This document shows positions 32,711 to 42,265 of a stretch of 64,000 nucleotides of DNA, piece after piece; positions within the stretch are counted from its first letter, which is position 1; the number at the start of each line of letters is the position of its first letter. This DNA comes from Lachnospiraceae bacterium UBA3633. GTDB lineage: Bacteria; Bacillota; Clostridia; Lachnospirales; Lachnospiraceae. The DNA lies in NCBI GenBank assembly GCA_002374095.1, contig DFKY01000010.1, positions 115,901 to 179,900 of the forward strand. The letters are read 5' to 3'. The notes under the pieces were generated by a model. That model was not told the origin of the DNA. It did no database searches and worked only from the letters and a program-made list of their open reading frames with translations. The translations under genes and the position numbers were made by a program.

Positions 32711-34747
32711 ATGCTTAGAAAATGTCTAAAAAGAGCATTTGCTTTTTTGGTGTGTGTCTCTTTTTTAGTAGTAAATCCTAATCTAAGTCGCTTTAGTGTG
32801 TATTTTACATATGCACTGCCTAGTTCAGTTATGATAAAAGGGACGCAGGTTAATATACGAAGTGGACCTGGGACTAATTATAGCATACTTGGGACCTTGC
32901 CACTTGGTTATAAACTTACGCCAACAAGCAGCTTAGATGATTCATCTGGCAATGGCAAGACATGGTATAGATTTGCTTATAATAATCAGAATGCATATGT
33001 CAGGTCTGATTTTACTAAAGAAATGTCTACATATGTTTATGATGCTAATTTTGAAGCAGAGCTTACTATGAAAGGCTTTCCAGAGTCTTATAAGGATGGG
33101 CTCAGAGATTTACATGCCAATTACCCTCTTTGGACATTTAATTTGCATAAGATAGATCTTGATTTTAATTATGTACTTGATAATGAGCTTATAGGTACAA
33201 GGACGCTTGTCAATAGTTTATCTATATCATCCTACAAATCAAGTGATGATGGAAAATATGATTATACTACATCAACTTGGCCTACATTTGATGGTGGGGC
33301 ATGGGTTGCAGCGAGTAGAGAACTTACAGCAGCCTACCTTGACCCACGTAATTTCCTATATACACCTTATGTGTTTCAATTTGAACATCAGACATTCAAT
33401 GCAGGAATCCAAACTCTTGCAGGAGTGATGGAAATGGTAAAAGGAACATTTCTTGATGCAACTATTGATACTGAAGGGATAGGCTTTTCTAATGTAGATA
33501 TGGGCAATGTGATGCCTGGCAGTGTAATACCGATACTACCAAGTGATGATACGAATATAATTTATCCAGGTAGTGAGATAACCCCGTATGACCCCAATAC
33601 CCCCGTTGTGCCTATGATTATGAATGATACACGGGTTACTGCTTTTACTAATACTTATATACCAAATATTGAAAGTTTAGGACCTGCAGCAGTAATTGGT
33701 AATAATTCATATAATACAAGTAATTCATATAACTATAGCAATATAGGTGCAGATAATTCATATAATTTTACATATTTACCTAAAGGTACACATACTTATG
33801 CAGAGCTTATATATGATGCATGTAGACAGGTAAATGTCAATCCATATGTCATAGTATCAATGATTTTACAAGAACAAGGAGTAAATGGATCTGGCTCTGT
33901 ATCAGGTACAAACACAAAGTTCCCAGGATTTTATAACTATGGCAATATTAATGCTTATGCAGCTGATGGATATACGGCAATTGAAAATGGATTAAAATAT
34001 GCAAGTACAGCTGGTTCATACAATAGACCATGGAATACAAAAGAAAAAGGTATATATGGACTTTGTGATTTTTACGCCAATAGCTATGTGAGACTTGGGC
34101 AGGATACTTTTTATCTAAAGAAGTGGAATGTACAAGGTGAAAATATGTTTAAGCATCAGTACATGACCAATGCACTTGGAGCTGCAGCAGAAGGTCAGAT
34201 ACTTGGTAGCGCATATGATGAAGCACTTTTGCAGATGCCACATGAGTTCAAAATTCCATATTATAACAACATGCCAGAAACAAGAGTAAATATACCTACT
34301 GGAGATGGCAGTCCAAATAATAAATTAAAAAATCTCTATGTGGCTAGTTATATCCTTACACCAACGTTTAATCCAAATGTAAGTGACTATTCGATAATAA
34401 TTGATTCAAATGTATCACAAGTCTTAATAGGCGCAGAGGCTTATGATAGTAAAGCAGCGATTGGTGGGATAGGCAACATATTTACAGTAACATCATACAC
34501 GACAGCGATAATATATTGTGTGGCAGAAAATGGATCTATAAGACAATACAATATCCACATATATAAGAAAGGCGTAGAAAATGTGCAGCAGGTAGATACT
34601 ACAAGTGCTACAGTCCCTATAATTTTTGGGTCGAGCACTGATAATATAAATGCAGTACAAAATCAAAGAATAGAAAATATTGGACCTGGAATGGCTGTAG
34701 AAGCCCTTACGCCAATTGACATACAAATTGGAGTAGGTCCTAACTAA
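32711..34747 (+). CDS. Secreted SH3b and glucosaminidase-type protein with cadherin-like tail
   Basis: About 678 residues; a TTG at 32702 is an alternative start. A signal peptide (KRAFAFLVCVSFLVV) precedes an SH3b domain (~40-105: VNIRSGPGTNYSILGTLPLG). A region of cell-wall-hydrolase type follows (YPLWTFNLHKIDLDFNYVLDNE; later YGNINAYAADGYTAIENGLKYAS and NPYVIVSMILQEQG, like N-acetylglucosaminidase modules). A cadherin-like beta-sandwich (~535-610: LKNLYVASYILTPTFNPNVSDYSI) ends the protein. It probably binds and trims peptidoglycan. Its gene opens a seven-gene run with clpC and a TolQ-like channel. Confidence 0.82.
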   Translation: MLRKCLKRAFAFLVCVSFLVVNPNLSRFSVYFTYALPSSVMIKGTQVNIRSGPGTNYSILGTLPLGYKLTPTSSLDDSSGNGKTWYRFAYNNQNAYVRSDFTKEMSTYVYDANFEAELTMKGFPESYKDGLRDLHANYPLWTFNLHKIDLDFNYVLDNELIGTRTLVNSLSISSYKSSDDGKYDYTTSTWPTFDGGAWVAASRELTAAYLDPRNFLYTPYVFQFEHQTFNAGIQTLAGVMEMVKGTFLDATIDTEGIGFSNVDMGNVMPGSVIPILPSDDTNIIYPGSEITPYDPNTPVVPMIMNDTRVTAFTNTYIPNIESLGPAAVIGNNSYNTSNSYNYSNIGADNSYNFTYLPKGTHTYAELIYDACRQVNVNPYVIVSMILQEQGVNGSGSVSGTNTKFPGFYNYGNINAYAADGYTAIENGLKYASTAGSYNRPWNTKEKGIYGLCDFYANSYVRLGQDTFYLKKWNVQGENMFKHQYMTNALGAAAEGQILGSAYDEALLQMPHEFKIPYYNNMPETRVNIPTGDGSPNNKLKNLYVASYILTPTFNPNVSDYSIIIDSNVSQVLIGAEAYDSKAAIGGIGNIFTVTSYTTAIIYCVAENGSIRQYNIHIYKKGVENVQQVDTTSATVPIIFGSSTDNINAVQNQRIENIGPGMAVEALTPIDIQIGVGPN

Positions 34748-34761
34748 TGAGGAGATAAAAA

Positions 34762-36183
34762 ATGAAAAGAGTAAATGTACTAAAGCATTTTGTAGCAGCA
34801 ATTGTGTTTATTATGGTGTATGCGGTTGCAGCATTCGCCGGAACTGCTGTCATACAATTTGGAGATCCTACTGTAAAAAGAGATGAGACATTTAGTGTAG
34901 CATGTAAGGTAAAGTCTACTGATGTGAGACTAAAGACTGCTGATATTACTATCCAGTATGATCCACAGATGATTGAATTTATAGAAGGTACCAATGCAGA
35001 AGGAGGCGCTGGAACTATCAGGCTTAATGGCACTGGAGTAGGTAGAGGGTCTGGAACTCAAACTTTAGAATTCCAACTTAAGTTTAAAGCATCCTATGCT
35101 GGAAATACTGGACTTTCAGTCGTTGATCAAGAAGTAATGGATACTACAGATAATCTTGTCAACGTTACAAAATTTGGCACATCAGCTATAAAAATTAATC
35201 CTGTCAATACGCAATCAACGGATGCTAATCTTATTACATTAGAGTTTTCTCCAGGTGAACTTGATAGAGCATTTGACCCAAGCGTTACATCATACAATGT
35301 GGAAGTCAACTCTGATGTAGACTCACTTACAATATCTGCGACACCTGAAGATAGAGATGCAAAAGTGGCAATAACTGGCAATGAAAATTTTGCTGTTGGA
35401 ATGAATAGAGTAACTATAGATGTCACAGCACCAGACAATGTCACAGTGAAACAATACGTCTTAAATGTCACAAAACTTGAGACAGGTGTCACAAGTGGAG
35501 ATACAACTATAACAAGTGGACAAAGGCTTACATCAAATCCATACACTATAACTATTATGATGAAACCTGATGAAGTACCTATACCAAGTGGATATAAGAA
35601 ACTGTCAGGAGAGTTTGGTGGCAATACCATAGAGGCTTATGGACCAACAGATACTATAGAAGGGGATACACCTGAAGTATTCTTGATATATGGTATGAAT
35701 CAAGAAGGAGTGATGGACTTCTACAGATATGATAGAAGAAATGGAGATAATACTCTACAAAGATATGTAGCAGAAGCAAATGCAGGAAATTATGAAATAT
35801 TACTTTCTGAGTATAATGCTCTTGGCACAGAATACAATAATGCAGCAAAAAGACTCAACATCATCTTCCCAGCAGCTATAGTTCTTGTAGTACTTGTAGT
35901 AATACTCATTATCATACTTATAGTAGTACTTGTTAGAAATGGTTCAGGAAAAGATAGCAAGAAAAATAAATATGATAATTATGATGATGACGATGATGAT
36001 GATGACTATTTCAATTCAGTTCGACCAAGAAGAGTAAATGCTACTCTTGAAAAAAATGAGGAAGGTTCTCATAGTGAAGAAAGAAAATTATCTTCAGAAC
36101 TAAGAAATGATGCAGCGAAACCTGCTGATGATATAGACGACATTGATGATGATAGCACTGATGATATAGAAGATTTGGGATAA
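34762..36183 (+). CDS. Membrane-anchored cohesin-like and cadherin-like surface protein
   Basis: A 473-residue protein with ribosome site AGGAGA. It has a signal peptide ending near AAFAG, a cohesin-fold domain (~28-150: FSVACKVKSTDVRLKTADITIQYDPQMIEF), a cadherin-like beta-sandwich (~155-240: LEFSPGELDRAFDPSVTSYNVEVN), a further extracellular part, one membrane helix (~372-395) and a cytosolic acidic tail. The tail includes a run of eight Asp encoded by GAT/GAC repeats. The sandwich domain is shared with the protein encoded upstream, so the two may act together at the wall. Single-gene cohesin folds outside cellulosomes are common and do not imply cellulose use. Confidence 0.8.
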   Translation: MKRVNVLKHFVAAIVFIMVYAVAAFAGTAVIQFGDPTVKRDETFSVACKVKSTDVRLKTADITIQYDPQMIEFIEGTNAEGGAGTIRLNGTGVGRGSGTQTLEFQLKFKASYAGNTGLSVVDQEVMDTTDNLVNVTKFGTSAIKINPVNTQSTDANLITLEFSPGELDRAFDPSVTSYNVEVNSDVDSLTISATPEDRDAKVAITGNENFAVGMNRVTIDVTAPDNVTVKQYVLNVTKLETGVTSGDTTITSGQRLTSNPYTITIMMKPDEVPIPSGYKKLSGEFGGNTIEAYGPTDTIEGDTPEVFLIYGMNQEGVMDFYRYDRRNGDNTLQRYVAEANAGNYEILLSEYNALGTEYNNAAKRLNIIFPAAIVLVVLVVILIIILIVVLVRNGSGKDSKKNKYDNYDDDDDDDDYFNSVRPRRVNATLEKNEEGSHSEERKLSSELRNDAAKPADDIDDIDDDSTDDIEDLG

Positions 36184-36187
36184 TAAA

Positions 36188-38623
36188 ATGGAATTTACAA
36201 AAATAACTAAAAAAGTTTTAAATATTGCACTTGAAGAATCTGTCAAATTTAACCATTCGTATGTCGGGACTGAACATATCTTACTTGGCTTACTTGTTGA
36301 GAAGTCAAGTATAGCTCATTCACTCCTTGTCGTGCATGGTATAGATGAGATAACTGTCAGAAAGATGATCGAGCAAAATATTGATTCAGGCAAAGAAATA
36401 CTTACGATTGAAGCAAATGGTTACTCTCCATCAGCAAAAAGGATACTTAAAAGAGCAGAAGAAGAGGCAAATGAACTTCATACAGATAAAGTAGGTACTG
36501 AACATATACTTATAGCTATACTTAAGGATCAAGATTGCCTTGCTACACGGATACTGAATACTATAAAAGGCACAGGCATCAAAAAGATGTATATTGACCT
36601 TATCAATGCAATTGGTGCAAGTGATAATTCTCTAAATATAAAAAAGAATGATCCATTATCTACAACACCAGTACTTGATGCCTTTTCAAAAGACCTTACT
36701 GACTATGCAAGACACGATCTTATCGATCCGGTGATTGGCCGTGAACAAGAAATAAATCGTGTCATACAGATACTATCTCGTAGAACTAAAAATAACCCAT
36801 GTCTTGTCGGGGAACCTGGTGTTGGAAAGACTTCAATTGCAGAAGGTTTAAGCAACATGGTTGTAAGTGGGAAAGTACCAGAAAACTTAAAAGATGCAAG
36901 AGTTGTGATGCTTGACATAAGTGGTATGGTTGCTGGAACTAAGTATAGGGGCGAATTTGAAGAGCGAATAAAAAGAATTATAGAAGAATTATCAGCCAAT
37001 AAAAATATTATACTCTTTATAGATGAGATACATACGATTATAGGTGCTGGTGGCGCTGAAGGAGCACTTGACGCCGCCAATATCTTAAAACCTGCACTTG
37101 CTCGTGGCGAGATACAAGTGATTGGTGCTACAACTATGGATGAATACAGAAAGCATATAGAAAAGGATGCGGCACTTGAGAGAAGATTCCAGACTGTAGA
37201 AGTTGTGGAACCAAGTGAAGAAGAATCTATAGAGATACTAAAAGGCTTAAGAAAGAGATATGAATCATTTCATAAGGTCACCATATCTGATAAAGCAATA
37301 GTAGCAGCAGTAAAGCTTAGCACTCGCTATATCCCAGATAGAAATTTACCAGATAAGGCTATAGATCTTGTAGATGAAGCATGTAGCAAACTAAAAATAA
37401 AATCATTTGATCTTCCTGAAGAGATAAAAGAGCTTGAGAAAGAAATTAAGACTCTCGAAGCAGAAAAAGAAAAGCTAATATCTAAAGATATGATAGAAGA
37501 AGCTTCAGAAGTTAAAAAGAAACAAGCAAGCAAAAAGTATAAGTATGAAGTCATGCTTACAGACCTTGAAGAGAAAAGAAAGAAAAATGAACTTACTATT
37601 ACTGAAGATGACATAGCTGATGTAGTATCAAGTTGGACAAAGATACCTGTAAAAAAACTTACTGAAGATGAAAATGAAAAGTTGATGCATCTTGAAGAAG
37701 TACTGCACAAAAAAGTTATAGGTCAAGATGACGCTATAAATATCGTATCAAAAGCTATAAGAAGAAATCGTGTAGGCATAAAAGACCCTAATCGTCCTAT
37801 AGGTACATTTTTGTTTCTTGGACCAACTGGTGTAGGAAAGACAGAACTTTGCAAAGCTATAAGCGACTCGCTTTTTGGGTCTGACAAGAATCTCATAAGG
37901 ATAGATATGTCAGAATACATGGAGAAGTATACTGTATCTAAACTTATTGGTTCGCCTCCAGGATATGTAGGACATGATGAAGGTGGACAGCTTACAGAAA
38001 AGATACGAAGAAACCCATATTCTGTGGTTCTTTTTGATGAGATTGAAAAAGCTGATCAAGATATATTCAATGTACTACTACAAGTACTTGATGAAGGTCA
38101 CATGACTGACTCAATGGGGAGAAAGGTAAGCTTTAAGAATTCAATTATTATTATGACATCAAATGTCGGAGCAAATCGAATAATTGATACAAATAAACCT
38201 GGTTTTGGGCTTGCTGAAAAGAACGCAGAAAATGAATATAAAGAAATGAAAAACAATGTCCTTATGGAAGTTAAAAAGATATTTAGGCCAGAGTTTATCA
38301 ATCGTATCGATGATATAATTGTATTTAGAAAACTTTCTCGTGAAGAAGCAAGTAAGATACTAGAACTCAATCTTCGTGATATAAAAAATAGAACGAAAGA
38401 AAACTTGAATATTGATATAAAGCTTGATAAAGCAGCAAAAGAACTGATACTCAATGAAGGATTTAAAGAAGAATACGGAGCAAGAGAACTAAAAAGAACT
38501 ATAACCTCAATGCTTACTGATTTGATAGCTGAAGAAAAGCTTAAAGGTAATATCCATAGTGGCGATAGTATAACTATAATTGCTAAAGACAATAAACTTG
38601 AGATAAAAAATGTAGATGAGTAA
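36188..38623 (+). CDS. clpC: ATP-dependent Clp protease ATP-binding subunit ClpC
   Basis: An 811-residue Hsp100 ATPase: two N-terminal Clp_N repeats (~1-145), AAA1 with GEPGVGKTS (~208), a middle/UVR-like coiled part (~415-470), and AAA2 with GPTGVGKTEL (~545) and LFDEIEKA. It unfolds substrates for ClpP and, in Firmicutes, usually needs an adaptor such as McsB or MecA. The usual ctsR-mcsA-mcsB genes are absent upstream; two surface-protein genes take that place, only four bases away. The C-terminus overlaps the start of radA by eight bases. Confidence 0.95.
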   Translation: MEFTKITKKVLNIALEESVKFNHSYVGTEHILLGLLVEKSSIAHSLLVVHGIDEITVRKMIEQNIDSGKEILTIEANGYSPSAKRILKRAEEEANELHTDKVGTEHILIAILKDQDCLATRILNTIKGTGIKKMYIDLINAIGASDNSLNIKKNDPLSTTPVLDAFSKDLTDYARHDLIDPVIGREQEINRVIQILSRRTKNNPCLVGEPGVGKTSIAEGLSNMVVSGKVPENLKDARVVMLDISGMVAGTKYRGEFEERIKRIIEELSANKNIILFIDEIHTIIGAGGAEGALDAANILKPALARGEIQVIGATTMDEYRKHIEKDAALERRFQTVEVVEPSEEESIEILKGLRKRYESFHKVTISDKAIVAAVKLSTRYIPDRNLPDKAIDLVDEACSKLKIKSFDLPEEIKELEKEIKTLEAEKEKLISKDMIEEASEVKKKQASKKYKYEVMLTDLEEKRKKNELTITEDDIADVVSSWTKIPVKKLTEDENEKLMHLEEVLHKKVIGQDDAINIVSKAIRRNRVGIKDPNRPIGTFLFLGPTGVGKTELCKAISDSLFGSDKNLIRIDMSEYMEKYTVSKLIGSPPGYVGHDEGGQLTEKIRRNPYSVVLFDEIEKADQDIFNVLLQVLDEGHMTDSMGRKVSFKNSIIIMTSNVGANRIIDTNKPGFGLAEKNAENEYKEMKNNVLMEVKKIFRPEFINRIDDIIVFRKLSREEASKILELNLRDIKNRTKENLNIDIKLDKAAKELILNEGFKEEYGARELKRTITSMLTDLIAEEKLKGNIHSGDSITIIAKDNKLEIKNVDE

Positions 38624-39992
38624 GAAAACAACAAAAACAAGTTTCTTTTGTAAAGAATGTGGCTATGAATCTGCAAAATGGCTTGGTCAATGTCCGAATT
38701 GTAAATCATGGAATGCTTTTGTTGAAGATGAAAGTCTTGAAAGCATAGCTTCAAATTCGGTAATAGGAAGTCTTGATATAGGAGCGAAAGATATTGAAGC
38801 TTTAAGTCTTGATGATATAGAAGTTTTAAATGAAGAAAGATTAAAAACTGGAATTGATGAATTTGACAATTTACTTGGTGGAGGTATAGTAAGAGGTTCG
38901 ATAACTCTTATGGGAGGTTCGCCTGGTATTGGGAAATCGACATTACTTTTACAAGTTGCAAAAGTGCTTGGCGATAAAGGCATAGATGTATTGTATGTAT
39001 CAGGGGAAGAAAGTCTTTCACAGATAAAACTTAGAGCTAATCGGATAGGAAATTTTTCAAAGAATGTAAAATTTATATCAGAAACCAATCTTGACGTAGT
39101 GCTTAAAAGTATTATAAAGACAAGGCCTGGTTTTGTAGTTATAGATTCTATACAGACTATGGCTATGAATGTAGATGACAAAGTGCCTGGCTCTATCACA
39201 CAAGTTAGACTTTGCACACAAAATATCTTTAGAGTGTGTAAAGAATATAATATATCTGCATTTATAGTAGGACATATTACAAAAGAAGGGACGGTGGCTG
39301 GACCAAAGCTACTGGAACACATAGTTGATACTGTGCTTTATTTTGAAGATGATAGGGCGAGTAATCTTCGGATTCTTAGGTGTGATAAGAATAGATTTGG
39401 GACATCAGATGCACTTGCCGTCTTTGAGATGACAGGTAGTGGACTAAGTGAGGTTGTGAACCCTTCAAAAATATTTATAGATAGTAGACAAAATGACGCT
39501 ACAGGAGTAACTACGACATGTATAGTTGAAGCTGGACGACCAATTCTTCTTGAAGTTCAGGCACTTGTGACAAAATCAAATTTTGGTATACCGAGAAGAA
39601 ATATTAATGGTGGAGACATCAATAGACTCAATCTTCTTATAGCAATACTTGAAAAAAGGATGAATATACCACTTTTTCAGTATGACATCTATGTCAATAT
39701 CACAGGTGGATTTAAGATAAAAGATACATCAGTAGACCTTGCTATAATAATGGCGATACTATCATCTTATAAGGATAAAAAGCTTGGGACTGATTGTATA
39801 TATTGTGGTGAGATAGGGCTTTCTGGAGAAGTAAGAAGTATAAAAAATGTGAATGTTAGAGTTAAAGAGTCAATAAAACTTGGATACAAAAGAATATTTT
39901 TGCCAAAAATAAGTGTTGATAGTCTTGATGATTCAATATATAAAGAATACAAGGATGTAGAGATTAAAGGCGTAAAAGATGTAGTTAACTAA
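38616..39992 (+). CDS. radA: DNA repair protein RadA
   Basis: A 458-residue protein with an N-terminal zinc finger (C12, C15, C26, C29), a RecA-like core with Walker A GSPGIGKST, the RadA-specific KNRFG motif (CDKNRFGTSD) and a C-terminal Lon-protease-like domain. It promotes branch migration in recombination. It overlaps clpC, the order known from many Firmicutes. Confidence 0.95.
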   Translation: MSKKTTKTSFFCKECGYESAKWLGQCPNCKSWNAFVEDESLESIASNSVIGSLDIGAKDIEALSLDDIEVLNEERLKTGIDEFDNLLGGGIVRGSITLMGGSPGIGKSTLLLQVAKVLGDKGIDVLYVSGEESLSQIKLRANRIGNFSKNVKFISETNLDVVLKSIIKTRPGFVVIDSIQTMAMNVDDKVPGSITQVRLCTQNIFRVCKEYNISAFIVGHITKEGTVAGPKLLEHIVDTVLYFEDDRASNLRILRCDKNRFGTSDALAVFEMTGSGLSEVVNPSKIFIDSRQNDATGVTTTCIVEAGRPILLEVQALVTKSNFGIPRRNINGGDINRLNLLIAILEKRMNIPLFQYDIYVNITGGFKIKDTSVDLAIIMAILSSYKDKKLGTDCIYCGEIGLSGEVRSIKNVNVRVKESIKLGYKRIFLPKISVDSLDDSIYKEYKDVEIKGVKDVVN

Positions 39993-39993
39993 C

Positions 39994-41211
39994 ATGATTT
40001 CATATAAGACAAAATTTCATCTAAAAGTATGTAGTATATGTATAACTTTACTTATTATTGTGATGCCATTAATGTTTCCTACAAAATGCTTTTCTGCAAT
40101 TAAACTTGATAAAAATAGTAAAGAATCATTTGGAAATCAATCAAGTAAAAGTGCAGAGAGGGAACTTTTGGATCAAGTAAACAGCAATAATTATACTTAT
40201 GAAACTACGACGACAAGAAGAGCTGTAAAAGAGACGACTAAAGCAAGAGAGACGACTGTCAGAAGATTTGTGCCACAGGATAATGGTATAAAAGCACCTA
40301 CTATGAAATCAGGAGTAGTTATAAGCGAAAAAAGTATAGCACCTCCTGAAATACATAGTCCACAACCAACATCTAAAAAGACAACACCTCTACCAATAGA
40401 ATCAGCTTCAACACAAAAATCAAGTATGGGGAAGATAGTTGTATCAGGTAGTATGGGTATAAAAGAAAATACTACATGGCATGACGAGTATGTAGCACCG
40501 AGCGCAGTAAGTAAAAGTGTTAATTTTGGAGAAGAACTTATAGAACCAACTGCTGATAAAAGTGTAACGCATACCTCTGAAAATATTGATGAGATAGATT
40601 TCGCAAGTCCTCAAGGTGGTGAGACTGCAAAACAAATATTGAAAGTAAAATCAAGTCAGAAAAAATTTGTAAGTTTTCGTGACGAGAGTGAAGAAGGATC
40701 AGATAATCTTGAAAAATCTGATACAAAACCACACGGTACACAACTTTCTCATGATAGAAACGTACTTCATAAAGAGCTTTATGATAAAAAGAATGTAATT
40801 GCTGCAGGTGGAGGCGGTGGACTTGGAGAAGGCGGTGGGGCTATAGAACAAAAAGATTATGGGAACGGCGGTACTGCTATGTCTATAGTTGATTATATAT
40901 CAAGTATGCCTGCTGTGGTAGATGTTGATACAGTTACAAGCGAGGAGACTGGCAATGATCTTGTAGAAGAAACTTTTGGTAAAGCTGAAGAAAAGGGAGA
41001 GTTCTACAAGGAAAATACTGGAAATCATGCGGGCAAGAAGATTTTTGAGATAGATAGAAATGGCGATATAGGAATTGACGAAAGTATCCCTATAAGTATA
41101 ACTGATAATCGCTGGATTATGGGGCTTTCAATCTTTTTGACATTTGTTTTAGGGGCATTTACATTTTTTGTAAATCCAATAAGTAGATATAAAAAACATA
41201 ATTATTTTTAA
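39994..41211 (+). CDS. Thr-rich extracytoplasmic protein with C-terminal membrane anchor, unknown
   Basis: A 405-residue protein. It has an N-terminal signal/anchor (CSICITLLIIVMPLMF), a Thr/Arg-rich stretch (YETTTTRRAVKETTKARETT, residues ~69-88), a long low-complexity Ser/Glu/Lys region and a Gly-rich patch (GGGGGLGEGGG). One membrane helix near the end (WIMGLSIFLTFVLGAFTFFV) is followed by a short basic tail. No family is recognised. It is two bases after radA and about 50 bases before a TolQ/ExbB-type channel gene, so its extended extracellular arm may be the partner moved by that channel. Confidence 0.7.
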   Translation: MISYKTKFHLKVCSICITLLIIVMPLMFPTKCFSAIKLDKNSKESFGNQSSKSAERELLDQVNSNNYTYETTTTRRAVKETTKARETTVRRFVPQDNGIKAPTMKSGVVISEKSIAPPEIHSPQPTSKKTTPLPIESASTQKSSMGKIVVSGSMGIKENTTWHDEYVAPSAVSKSVNFGEELIEPTADKSVTHTSENIDEIDFASPQGGETAKQILKVKSSQKKFVSFRDESEEGSDNLEKSDTKPHGTQLSHDRNVLHKELYDKKNVIAAGGGGGLGEGGGAIEQKDYGNGGTAMSIVDYISSMPAVVDVDTVTSEETGNDLVEETFGKAEEKGEFYKENTGNHAGKKIFEIDRNGDIGIDESIPISITDNRWIMGLSIFLTFVLGAFTFFVNPISRYKKHNYF

Positions 41212-41213
41212 AT

Positions 41214-41246
41214 AAACCTTTGAGACACAATGAATTAAAGGTTTTG
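41214..41246 (+). terminator. Weak terminator or attenuator hairpin before the TolQ-like gene
   Basis: AAACCTTT (41214-41221) and AAAGGTTT (41237-41244) form an eight-pair stem with a 15-base loop and only a short T-run. It may lower, rather than stop, transcription into the next two genes. Confidence 0.45.
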
Positions 41247-41259
41247 ATATGAGGTGTAT

Positions 41260-41904
41260 ATGGTTGAAGTTACTAATAGTAGCGTAACGAGCAACATAAT
41301 GCGACATGTTGTCACAGTGCTTGATGGGCCAGTAAAAGTTGTGCTTATAGCATTACTTATTATATCGCTTGTCATGGTAGGTGGACTTATAGCAGAGTAT
41401 TTTCAAAGGAAATATATCAATGTAAAGGCTGTGAGTGTAATTGATGCTATAAAAAAAGGAGTAAATGACCCAGCAACTATTATAAAAAATAGTAGCTTGC
41501 TTCTTGATCAGAAAAGACTTCTTCTTGAACTTACAGTCCATAGGGCTTTGTCTCCGGAAATGAAAGAAAATTTCGCGGCTTCACTGATTGATAATTACAA
41601 CCAAAATCTTGATTTTACTATAAGAAAATCTGATTTAATTATAAAACTTGGACCAACTTTTGGATTACTTGGGACACTGATACCACTTGGACCAGGAATT
41701 ATAGCACTTGCGTCAGGAGATACGATGACGCTGTCTAATTCATTGCTTGCAGCTTTTGATACTACGGTAATAGGACTTGTATCGGCATCAATATGTACCA
41801 TCATATCGCTTATAAGAAGAAGGTGGTATTCAAAAGATAGAGTTATGCTTACACTTATTATGGAAGCAGTACTTGAATCTGAAAAGAAAAATGGTGGTAA
41901 ATAG
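41260..41904 (+). CDS. MotA/TolQ/ExbB family proton channel protein
   Basis: The ATG at 41260 follows GAGGTG and is preferred to an in-frame GTG at 41254 (214 residues). One hydrophobic segment lies at ~25-50. A cytosolic helical region is followed by the family-defining pair of helices with LGPTFGLLGTLIPLGPGIIAL and TTVIGLVSASICTII. Such proteins use the proton gradient to drive a partner across the cell envelope. The partner is normally an ExbD/TolR/MotB protein; here the next gene encodes a DUF2149 protein. This is unusual for a Gram-positive cell without an outer membrane. Confidence 0.85.
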   Translation: MVEVTNSSVTSNIMRHVVTVLDGPVKVVLIALLIISLVMVGGLIAEYFQRKYINVKAVSVIDAIKKGVNDPATIIKNSSLLLDQKRLLLELTVHRALSPEMKENFAASLIDNYNQNLDFTIRKSDLIIKLGPTFGLLGTLIPLGPGIIALASGDTMTLSNSLLAAFDTTVIGLVSASICTIISLIRRRWYSKDRVMLTLIMEAVLESEKKNGGK

Positions 41905-41906
41905 AT

Positions 41907-42236
41907 ATGAAGAGATCACTAACAATAGACAATAGTTTTGATACTGATGGCGGTATTAGCCCGATGGAAGGAACAGCCAATATGGCTGATGCAATGCTTG
42001 TGCTTGCTGTTGGTATCATGCTTGCACTTGTTATCAATTGGAAAATAGAAATCAATTCTTCTACAACAAATAATTCAGGTGAGAAAGTGGATGATAGTGT
42101 GATGGAAGAATATGAATTCGATGATTCAAATCAAAACACCGAAGTGTCTATAGATGATGTAGAGAGTAATTATGTAAAATCAGGAACAGTATATACAGAT
42201 ACAGTTACTGGAAAGACTTATGTGATAATTGATTAA
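41907..42236 (+). CDS. DUF2149 family small membrane protein
   Basis: A 109-residue protein two bases after the TolQ-like gene. It starts MKRSLTIDNSFDTDGGISPMEGTANMADAMLVLAVGIMLALVINW in form: a short acidic cytosolic part and one membrane helix that begins with an Asp (NMADAMLV), like the proton-carrying Asp of ExbD/TolR/MotB. An acidic external tail follows. DUF2149 genes are usually found next to MotA/TolQ/ExbB genes, also in archaea. It is probably the ExbD-like half of the proton-driven unit; the Asp assignment is my inference. Confidence 0.8.
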   Translation: MKRSLTIDNSFDTDGGISPMEGTANMADAMLVLAVGIMLALVINWKIEINSSTTNNSGEKVDDSVMEEYEFDDSNQNTEVSIDDVESNYVKSGTVYTDTVTGKTYVIID

Positions 42237-42260
42237 AAAAAATACAGCCTCTTGGCTGTA
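42235..42260 (-). terminator. Terminator of rpsT
   Basis: TACAGCC (42243-42249) and GGCTGTA (42254-42260) form a seven-pair stem. On the minus strand it is followed by a run of eight T (A run 42235-42242), which overlaps the stop codon of the DUF2149 gene. Confidence 0.85.
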
Positions 42261-42265
42261 CTTAG

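Noticed and set aside
34762..36183. Cellulosome scaffold
   Set aside because: One cohesin-fold domain is present, but there is no dockerin, cellulose-binding module or glycoside hydrolase cluster in view.
38687..39322. Long minus-strand open frame (211 codons) opposite radA
   Set aside because: Shadow of the radA coding strand; Ser/Ile/Leu-rich product, no start signals and no family.
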